The notes under the pieces: generated by a model
Seen by the model: the letters and a program-made list of their open reading frames with translations, nothing else
Database searches by the model: none
What the model was told of the DNA's origin: nothing
From: Ollibium composti
Lineage (GTDB): Bacteria; Pseudomonadota; Alphaproteobacteria; Rhizobiales; Rhizobiaceae
Reading direction: 5' to 3'
Assembly (NCBI RefSeq): GCF_004801285.1
Contig: NZ_SSNY01000007.1
Coordinates: 1-64,000 of the forward strand
Length of the DNA stretch: 64,000 bases
Translations under genes and position numbers: made by a program
Shown: piece by piece, positions 57,613 to 64,000 of the stretch
Position numbering within the stretch: the stretch's first letter is position 1
Layout of the letters: each line of letters begins with the position of its first letter

Positions 57613-59610
57613 ATGCAGCAGCCATATTCACAAGGGAAGGGCTCGACCATACCCCTCGGCGCTACCGTCACCCCCGAAGGTATCCGCTTCGCCGTCTGGT
57701 CGGGTGCTGCGGAATGTGTCTGGGTCTGCCTGTTCGACGGCACGCGGGAGACACGGCTTGAGTTGAAGCCCGACGGCGAGGGCGTCCACGCGCTGTCCGT
57801 ACCGGGTCTGAAAGACGGCACCCGCTACGGTTTTCGCGCGGATGGACCTTACGCCCCCGAAAAGGGCCTGTGGTTCGATCCCGACAAACTTCTGGTCGAT
57901 CCCTATGCGGTCGAGATTGACCGCCCCTACATCTATGACGCGCGTCTGGCGGCGCGACGCGGCGAGGGCGGCGATACGGCCGCGCTGGTGCCAAAAGCCA
58001 TTGCGCGCGCGTTGCCTGCACCGCCACCGATGCAATCACCGCTGTTCGATCCCGGTGGGCTGATCTACGAACTGCCGGTCAAGGCGTTCTCGATCCGCCA
58101 TCCCGGCGTGCCGGAACAGGATCGCGGCACGCTGCGCGCTTTGAAAGCGCCGGCCGTCATCGACCATCTGAAAAAGCTCGGTGTCTCGGCCGTCGAACTG
58201 ATGCCGGTTGCGGCCTGGATCGACGAGCGCCATCTGGGACCGCTCGGCCTGACGAACGCCTGGGGTTATAACCCCGTCACCTTCATGGCGCTCGATCCGC
58301 GCCTCGCGCCGGGCGGGCTCGCCGATCTTCGCGAGGCGGTTTCGGCGCTGCACGACGCCGGCATCGGCACCATTTTGGACGTGGTTTTCAACCATACGGG
58401 CGAGAGCGATGCGCAGGGGCCGACGCTGTCGCTGCGCGGGCTGGATGCGCAAGCCTACTACCGGCACGATGCCGGCGGGAAACTCGTCAACGACACTGGC
58501 ACAGGCAACACGCTGGCCTGCGACCGGCCGGTCGTGCAGCAACTCATTCTCGACAGCCTGCGCCACTTCGTGCGCCATGCCGGCATCGACGGTTTCCGTT
58601 TCGATCTCGCGCCGGTCCTCGGCCGAGACGCTGACGGCTTTCATAAAGACGCGCCGCCGCTGGAAGCGATGCGCGCCGACCCGTTGCTTGGGGGTCGCAT
58701 CCTGATTGCCGAGCCGTGGGACATCGGCCGGAACGGCTATCAGCTCGGCAATTTTCCTTCGCCCTTTCTGGAGTGGAACGATCGCTACCGTGACGACGTG
58801 CGCCGTTTCTGGCGTGGCGACGCCGGCGCGGTCGGGGCGCTGGCGACGCGGTTGGCCGGTTCGTCCGACGTGTTCGAGCGCGACGGCACGCCAGCCACCC
58901 GTACGGTGAATTTCCTCGCTGCCCATGACGGCATGACGCTGGCCGACCTTGTTTCCTATGCCGGCAAGCACAACGAGGCGAATGGCGAGAAGAACCGCGA
59001 CGGCCACGACGAGAATTTCTCCTGGAACGACGGCGTCGAGGGCGCGACGGACGATCCCGCCGTCCGTGCACGGCGGGACATGGACAAGCGCGCGCTGCTT
59101 GCCACCCTGTTCGCCTCGCGCGGCGCCATCATGTTGACGGCGGGCGACGAGTTCGGTCGCAGCCAGCGCGGCAACAACAACGCCTATGCGCAGGACAACG
59201 AGACGACATGGCTCGACTGGGCAGGGCGCGATACCGCGCTGGAGGATTTTGTATCTGCACTTTCGGCACTGCGGCGTGCGGCGCCGGCTTTGCAGGATAC
59301 GCGCTTCCTCACCGGCCGGCCGGACGAAGGGCAAGATATCCCGGATGTCGAATGGCTGACTGAAACCGGCGCCACTCTCGATGATGTGACCTGGCAGGAC
59401 CCCGCGCGCCATCGCCTTGTCATGATCCTGCGAGACGGCAATCATCAGGGCGGCCGGCTGGCCGTACTGGTCAACGGCGACCGGCGTGCCTCGACCTTCG
59501 TTTTGCCGGGTCGCGAAGGCTATCGCTGGTGTTCGGCGTTCGAAGGCGGCCCGGTACCCGGTGCGGCGGTGCCGGGCAGGGCGGTGGCCTTCATGGTCGA
59601 GCGCGGTTGA
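57613..59610 (+). CDS. glgX: Glycogen debranching enzyme GlgX
   Basis: GlgX removes short alpha-1,6 branches left after phosphorolysis. The 665-residue GH13_11 protein has an N-terminal CBM48 ('GVRFAVWSGAAECVWVCLF'-like block at about 20-40), 'GYNPVTFMALDPRLAPGGLA', the nucleophile Asp in 'IDGFRFDLAPVLGRDADG' and the acid Glu in 'ILIAEPWDIG'. 'RTVNFLAAHDGMTLADLVSY' carries the third catalytic Asp. The ATG at 57613 has only the G-run of the preceding repeat element upstream as a ribosome-binding site, about 9 bases away. Confidence 0.95.
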   Translation: MQQPYSQGKGSTIPLGATVTPEGIRFAVWSGAAECVWVCLFDGTRETRLELKPDGEGVHALSVPGLKDGTRYGFRADGPYAPEKGLWFDPDKLLVDPYAVEIDRPYIYDARLAARRGEGGDTAALVPKAIARALPAPPPMQSPLFDPGGLIYELPVKAFSIRHPGVPEQDRGTLRALKAPAVIDHLKKLGVSAVELMPVAAWIDERHLGPLGLTNAWGYNPVTFMALDPRLAPGGLADLREAVSALHDAGIGTILDVVFNHTGESDAQGPTLSLRGLDAQAYYRHDAGGKLVNDTGTGNTLACDRPVVQQLILDSLRHFVRHAGIDGFRFDLAPVLGRDADGFHKDAPPLEAMRADPLLGGRILIAEPWDIGRNGYQLGNFPSPFLEWNDRYRDDVRRFWRGDAGAVGALATRLAGSSDVFERDGTPATRTVNFLAAHDGMTLADLVSYAGKHNEANGEKNRDGHDENFSWNDGVEGATDDPAVRARRDMDKRALLATLFASRGAIMLTAGDEFGRSQRGNNNAYAQDNETTWLDWAGRDTALEDFVSALSALRRAAPALQDTRFLTGRPDEGQDIPDVEWLTETGATLDDVTWQDPARHRLVMILRDGNHQGGRLAVLVNGDRRASTFVLPGREGYRWCSAFEGGPVPGAAVPGRAVAFMVERG

Positions 59611-59624
59611 GACGGGAGACGAAG

Positions 59625-61256
59625 ATGGCAGAGGCGGCGACAAGCGAATGGTGGCGCGGCTGCGTCATCTATCAGATTTATCCGCGCTCCTATCAGGACA
59701 CGACCGGCGACGGCAGCGGCGATCTCGCCGGCATCACCCGCCGGCTCGGCCATGTCGCCTCGCTCGGCGCCGATGCCATCTGGCTGTCGCCCTTCTTCAA
59801 GTCGCCGATGGCCGACATGGGCTATGACGTGTCCGACTATCGCGCCGTCGATCCGATGTTCGGAACGGAGGTGGATTTCGACGCGCTGGTCGCCGAGGCG
59901 CACCGGCTGGGCCTCAAGGTCATGATCGATCAGGTGCTCGCGCACACCTCCGAAAAGCACGACTGGTTCGTCGAAAGCCGCTCCAGCCGTGACAACGCCA
60001 AGGCCGACTGGTACGTCTGGGCCAATGCGCAGCCGGACGGCACGGCGCCCAACAACTGGCTTTCCGTGTTCGGCGGGCCGGCATGGGAGTGGGACGCGAC
60101 GCGCCGGCAATACTACCTGCACAATTTCCTCGCCGCCCAGCCGGCGCTGAATTTCCACCAGGGCGCGGTGCAGGACGCGCTGCTCGATGACGTTCGCTTC
60201 TGGCTCGATCGCGGCGTCGACGGCGTCCGCCTCGACACGGTGAACTACTATTTCCAGGACCGCTGGTTGCGTTCCAACCCGCCGTTGGCCGAAAGCGTCG
60301 CCGGCACCAACGGCCAGAGCATGACCTATCTTTTTCAGGAACATCTGTTCGACAAGACGCAGCCGGAAAACCTCGATTTCCTGCGCCGCCTGCGCGGCGT
60401 GCTCGATCAGGCGGGCGACCGGGCCGCCGTCGGCGAGATCGGCGACGAGGACCGTTCGCTGGAGACGCTGGCCGCCTACACGAGCGGAAGCGACAAGCTC
60501 AACATGTGCTACACCTTCGACATGCTCGGCGCGGATTTTTCCGCCGCCCATGTGCGCGGCTGCGTCGAGGCCTTCGAGCGGGAAGCGCCGGACGGCTGGG
60601 TCTGCTGGGCTTTTTCCAACCATGACGTCGTGCGCCATGTCACGCGCTGGACGCGGCCGGGCGGCGACCCGGTCGCCGTCGCCAAGTTCGCCATCGAACT
60701 GCTTTGCTGCCTGCGCGGCTCGATTTGCCTCTACGAGGGCGAGGAACTGGGGCTGGAGCAGGCGGAACTCGCCTATGCCGACCTGCGCGATCCTGTCGGC
60801 ATCCGTTTCTGGCCCGGCAACAAGGGTCGCGATGGCTGCCGCACGCCGATGGTGTGGGAAAAGGATGCGCCGAATGCCGGTTTCTCGACCGGAAAGCCGT
60901 GGCTGCCTGTGCCGGACAGCCAGCGTGCGCGCGCCGTCGACGTCCAGAGCCCGGACGTGAATTCGGTTCTGACCCATTACCGCGCCGTGCTCGGCATCCG
61001 CAGGGCGCACCCGGCGCTGGCGCGGGGCGTGATCCGCTTCCTCGATGCCGACGGTGACGTGCTTGCCTTCGTCCGCGAAGGGGAGGGCGAGAAGTTGCTG
61101 TGCGCCTTCAACTTCGGTGAGGGGACTGCGCGCTGGCCGCTGCCCGACGGTCTCGGCCCGGTCAAAGCCGTCGATTACGCCGGCTATGGAGCGGCCTTGC
61201 AGGGGAGTACCCTGTCCCTGCCAGGCTTGCGCGCCTTCATCGGCCAGATCGTATAG
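59625..61256 (+). CDS. GH13 alpha-glucosidase
   Basis: This 543-residue GH13 enzyme hydrolyses terminal alpha-glucosidic bonds of small sugars. The motifs are 'VIYQIYPRSYQDTTGDGSGD', the nucleophile Asp in 'GVDGVRLDTVNYYFQD' (about 203), the acid Glu in 'AAVGEIGDED' (about 271) and Asp in 'WAFSNHDVVRH' (about 331). It resembles rhizobial AglA-type enzymes that act on sucrose, maltose and trehalose; the preferred substrate is not certain. I chose ATG 59625, after GGGAG and 14 bp after glgX; the frame is open further upstream inside glgX. Confidence 0.92.
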   Translation: MAEAATSEWWRGCVIYQIYPRSYQDTTGDGSGDLAGITRRLGHVASLGADAIWLSPFFKSPMADMGYDVSDYRAVDPMFGTEVDFDALVAEAHRLGLKVMIDQVLAHTSEKHDWFVESRSSRDNAKADWYVWANAQPDGTAPNNWLSVFGGPAWEWDATRRQYYLHNFLAAQPALNFHQGAVQDALLDDVRFWLDRGVDGVRLDTVNYYFQDRWLRSNPPLAESVAGTNGQSMTYLFQEHLFDKTQPENLDFLRRLRGVLDQAGDRAAVGEIGDEDRSLETLAAYTSGSDKLNMCYTFDMLGADFSAAHVRGCVEAFEREAPDGWVCWAFSNHDVVRHVTRWTRPGGDPVAVAKFAIELLCCLRGSICLYEGEELGLEQAELAYADLRDPVGIRFWPGNKGRDGCRTPMVWEKDAPNAGFSTGKPWLPVPDSQRARAVDVQSPDVNSVLTHYRAVLGIRRAHPALARGVIRFLDADGDVLAFVREGEGEKLLCAFNFGEGTARWPLPDGLGPVKAVDYAGYGAALQGSTLSLPGLRAFIGQIV

Positions 61257-61271
61257 CGGCCTGTTCCCGCC

Positions 61272-63047
61272 CTACTGAACCAGCAGCGCGCGCCCGCATG
61301 TTGCGCCGGTGACGCGCACGTCGGCTTCGCCAAGCCGCACGCCGAAAGCGGCAAGGACATTGTCGAGCAGGATGTCGACCGGCTCGGTGATCGACTCGAG
61401 CAGTGTCACGACGGCCGGCTTGACGGTCCCCAGCAGTTCGGTGACGTCGAGCCCGAGACCGAGCGCGTTGACCGACAGGGACAGGTCTTTGATCAGGGAC
61501 ACGGTCAATGTCTCGGTGATGTTTTGGGTCGAGGTGGACTTCACGGTCTTGTTGGCGATGTCGCCGCTGTCGAAGGTCAGCATGGTCGGGCTGGTATTGG
61601 TCGATGCGGCCGAGGCCGAGCCGTCAACGCCCAGAAGGTCGAGCGTCAGAAACAGGAGCTTGAGGCTGACTTCCGCGATCCGCGCGTCGTGAAACGATTG
61701 CGGCTTGCTGAAATCGGCGAAGCCCGCCGCATCGCTTTCGGCGAGCCTGAGTGAAGCGATGCCGGGGCGTACCGCGATGGAAACCCGCGTATTGCCCTGT
61801 CCGCCGGCCGGGCAGGTAATGTCCGCGAGCCGGGCTTCGGCGGAGGCCACTTCGACATGCAGAGGCAACGTCACGGAAAGCAACTTGATGCCACCGCCGA
61901 GATTGGAAGCGCCGCCGCCAATGGTCGCTTTGAGGCGCAGCCGCGTCTGGGCGGTGCGCACCACCGTTCCCGCTTCGCCTACGGTCAGCCATGGTGACGA
62001 TTGCGGCGGTTCGCCGATGGCGACGGCCACTGTGGTCGAGAGAAGGCCAGGGACCGTGGCGCCGAGGTCGACTTCGACCTGATGAGATCCGTTCGCCAGC
62101 GTTGCGGCCGCCGTCAGCAGGCCGAGCGCGCTGGCGTCGACCGGCAGGCCCGCCGGTCGCTGGCCAAGCCCGAGGCGGCCGACCGAGCCGAGGTCGATGA
62201 CCTTGCTGAGGGGGATTTTCGCATCGACCGCCGAGCGGGCCGCAATGGCCTGCAAGGCGAGCTTGCCTGCTTGGCCGACTCCGCCGGTATTGGCGAGCGC
62301 CGTTGCGATCTGCCCGACCGTGGCCTTGGATTGCAGCACGTCCGCATAGGTCGCCGCCGTCAGGTGCTGTTGCACGGCAAGCGTGTCGAGAAAGGAGAGC
62401 GCGCTGACATCGGCAGCGGCCAAGGCGTTGTAGTCCATGACGCTGAGCGAGAGGCTTCCGCCGATCAGGCCGCCAAGAAGGGCGTTGAGGATACCGCCGT
62501 CGACCTTGGCCAGTCGCGATCCGACGGAAAATGCGGCTTGCGCCCGCGTGCTGGCGATGGCGGTGGTCGAGATCGTCGGCGCGTCCATGATGGCGGAGCC
62601 GAAGAACAGGGTGCCCTTCTTGCGCAGCGTCACCTTCACCGCATTGTAAGGCTGGGCCTCCGGCACGAAGCGGCTGGCTGCCGCGACCGCCGGGTCTGGC
62701 GTATAGTGGCCGCGCACGACAGTTGCCATCGGTATATCGTCCTTGGAGGCGCTCGCGGGCTGGCCGCTACTTGCGCCCTGCACGACCGCGGACGGCAAGC
62801 CATTGTCCGCGAACGTCGCAAGCACGGCCCCTTCGGCATTGCCGATATTGGCGGCGGCGGTGATGGCGGCAATGTCGACCAGCGACTGTGCTGCCCGGCG
62901 TTCGGTGTAGAGCGAGCCTTCGTCGACGGCGAAGGCTGCCAGGGTGATCGCCAGGGGAGCGGTGATCGCCGTCATGACGGCGAAGTTGGCGCGCCTGTCG
63001 CAAACGAACCGGCGGATATCCCGAAGGATCGAGTGCTGATGCATCAC
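61272..63047 (-). CDS. TadG-like Flp pilus-assembly / Tad-domain membrane protein
   Basis: This 591-residue protein has an N-terminal TadE/G-like domain. It starts with a basic stretch ('RRFVCDRRANFAV'), then the single membrane helix 'MTAITAPLAITLAAFAVDEG' and then the conserved 'SLYTERRAAQSLVDIAAITA'. The long exported C-terminal part is rich in Ala, Gly, Leu, Ser and Val with few cysteines and matches no domain I know. Such proteins are minor pilin-like or assembly factors of tight-adherence pili. The GTG start overlaps the TadE stop (GTGA). The rest of a tad operon is not in the window. Confidence 0.75.
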   Translation of the reverse strand: MMHQHSILRDIRRFVCDRRANFAVMTAITAPLAITLAAFAVDEGSLYTERRAAQSLVDIAAITAAANIGNAEGAVLATFADNGLPSAVVQGASSGQPASASKDDIPMATVVRGHYTPDPAVAAASRFVPEAQPYNAVKVTLRKKGTLFFGSAIMDAPTISTTAIASTRAQAAFSVGSRLAKVDGGILNALLGGLIGGSLSLSVMDYNALAAADVSALSFLDTLAVQQHLTAATYADVLQSKATVGQIATALANTGGVGQAGKLALQAIAARSAVDAKIPLSKVIDLGSVGRLGLGQRPAGLPVDASALGLLTAAATLANGSHQVEVDLGATVPGLLSTTVAVAIGEPPQSSPWLTVGEAGTVVRTAQTRLRLKATIGGGASNLGGGIKLLSVTLPLHVEVASAEARLADITCPAGGQGNTRVSIAVRPGIASLRLAESDAAGFADFSKPQSFHDARIAEVSLKLLFLTLDLLGVDGSASAASTNTSPTMLTFDSGDIANKTVKSTSTQNITETLTVSLIKDLSLSVNALGLGLDVTELLGTVKPAVVTLLESITEPVDILLDNVLAAFGVRLGEADVRVTGATCGRALLVQ

Positions 63048-63457
63048 AGGCCCCCGATGCGGATGGTCGAGCGCTTGGCGATCGTCGTGCCGGGCAAGGG
63101 CAGGCCGCTGAGCAGATTCCAGATCGGCAGGTTGCGCGCGTCGTATTGCACCGCGACGACGAATTGGTCGGCATCGGCTGCACTGTCCTGCGCGGTGACC
63201 GAGAGGTTGCCCGGGTCGATGAACGGATAGCCGGCGGCATTGCGCTGAACGAACGCCGTCACCAGCGATTGCCGTTCGCTCTGATCCAGGCCGGACAGTG
63301 CGGTCCGGGCGGCATCGGCGGCAATCTGCTGGACCGAATGGCTTGCTCCGAAATAGATTCCATATGCAACCATTCCGAGTAAAATCAGGATGAAAATCGG
63401 TGACAGTATGGCGAATTCGATGGCCGACGTGGCCGTCCTGTCGTTTCGGAAGCGCAT
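63044..63457 (-). CDS. TadE-like pseudopilin family protein
   Basis: This 137-residue protein has the TadE signature: a short basic start ('MRFRNDRTATSAIEFA') with the Glu that follows the prepilin-type cleavage region, one hydrophobic helix ('ILSPIFILILLGMVAYGIYF') and 'SVQQIAADAARTALSGLDQS'. It would form part of the periplasmic pilus-assembly apparatus. I chose ATG 63457 by family length; ATG 63490 and a frame open to 63589 are possible. It is translationally coupled to the TadG-like gene. Confidence 0.82.
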   Translation of the reverse strand: MRFRNDRTATSAIEFAILSPIFILILLGMVAYGIYFGASHSVQQIAADAARTALSGLDQSERQSLVTAFVQRNAAGYPFIDPGNLSVTAQDSAADADQFVVAVQYDARNLPIWNLLSGLPLPGTTIAKRSTIRIGGL

Positions 63458-63778
63458 GAAACTGGAGCGGTAAAGAAAGGGATTGTGCATAATATCAGGA
63501 TGCGCCGGTGGCGTGTTGGAAGGCTGAACCGGGAATGCAACCTGGAATTGATTTTGAGTTGTATCGATAAGGTTGTGAGAAAGAACCAAGGCGGATGGAG
63601 GTGAGCTTGCCTTGCGTCAACTAACGAGGCTGTTGAAATAAGATTTCGTCGTGTCTAGTGTCCTGACACCAGCCGCGGCCAGGGACCGACGGCTCGCCAA
63701 CGAAACCGGGTGAACCGGTTCGGGGCGTCAACACTCGCAAGGCGTGTTTGAGGGGCGCACGCCGTTAGGGAGAACTTT

Positions 63779-64000
63779 ATGCTGAAGACAATGCTCAAGG
63801 CGACCGTATTCGCCGCTACTCTGGCTGTTTCGGCCGGCGCGTTCCAGGCGCCGGCTTTCGCCGATGTGGTCTACAATCGCGGCAGTGCCGCCGAGCCCGA
63901 ATCGCTCGACCCGCACAAGACCTCGACCATCTATGAAGCCAACGTCCTGCGCGACCTGTTTCAGGGTCTCGTCATGCAGGACGAGAAGGCGAACGTCATT
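63779..64000 (+). CDS. ABC transporter substrate-binding protein, oligopeptide type (5' part)
   Basis: The first 74 codons run to the window edge. They encode a signal peptide ('MLKTMLKATVFAATLAVSAG' followed by 'AFQAPAFA') and then 'DVVYNRGSAAEPESLDPHKT' and 'NVLRDLFQGLVMQDE', the typical start of family-5 (OppA/DppA) periplasmic binding proteins. GGGAGA lies just before the ATG. The ligand cannot be told from this part; permease and ATPase genes would be expected downstream. Confidence 0.85.
   Translation, partial: MLKTMLKATVFAATLAVSAGAFQAPAFADVVYNRGSAAEPESLDPHKTSTIYEANVLRDLFQGLVMQDEKANVI

Overview
The window reads as chromosomal DNA of an alphaproteobacterium of the order Hyphomicrobiales (Rhizobiales), most likely from the Mesorhizobium/Phyllobacteriaceae side. 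The grounds are the GC-rich core genes, the mutY - DUF721 - dsbA-like - smc block, a fused cysNC after cysD, pyruvate phosphate dikinase, and a glgP-glgB-glgC-glgA-pgm-glgX operon. This is inferred from gene content and order; no database search was possible.

Layout. 1-126: tail of an IS66 element. 564-6615: core block with mutY (minus), a DUF721/DciA-like gene, a DsbA-type lipoprotein and smc. 6853-31093: a surface-polysaccharide island of lower and uneven GC, strewn with IS debris. It holds an O-antigen ligase-like protein, an unknown exported Cys-rich protein, an acyltransferase gene broken by one stop codon, a Wzy-like membrane protein with a 21-bp tandem repeat, a Wzx-type flippase and two GT4 glycosyltransferases. 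It also holds a complete UDP-L-FucNAc set (wbjB-wbjC-wbjD) and a pglC-pglD-pglE-pglF-like set (initiating sugar-phosphate transferase, acetyltransferase, aminotransferase, membrane 4,6-dehydratase). Together they suggest a Wzx/Wzy-type O-antigen or capsule begun with a bacillosamine-like sugar and containing L-FucNAc. Between and around these lie two near-complete IS3-family elements and remnants of IS3, IS21, IS66 and IS5 elements and of a tyrosine recombinase.

31215-47272: core metabolism again. tRNA-Gln, a VOC protein, ppdK, DUF427, an acyl-CoA synthetase, DUF1499, an MBL-fold hydrolase, bioY, the sulfate-activation operon cysD-cysNC-cysQ, a sugar aminotransferase, and a PfkB sugar kinase coupled to a ROK repressor that has a striking palindrome upstream.

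47561-61256: glycogen and alpha-glucan metabolism (glgP, glgB, glgC, glgA, pgm, glgX, alpha-glucosidase). A MazE/MazF-type toxin-antitoxin pair sits between glgP and glgB. It is bracketed by a perfect 56-bp direct repeat that is the 3' end of glgP, so the insertion left the glgP reading frame intact. This is the most unusual architecture in the window. 61272-63457: TadG/TadE-like pilus-assembly pair (minus). 63779-64000: start of an oligopeptide-type ABC transporter binding protein, running off the window.
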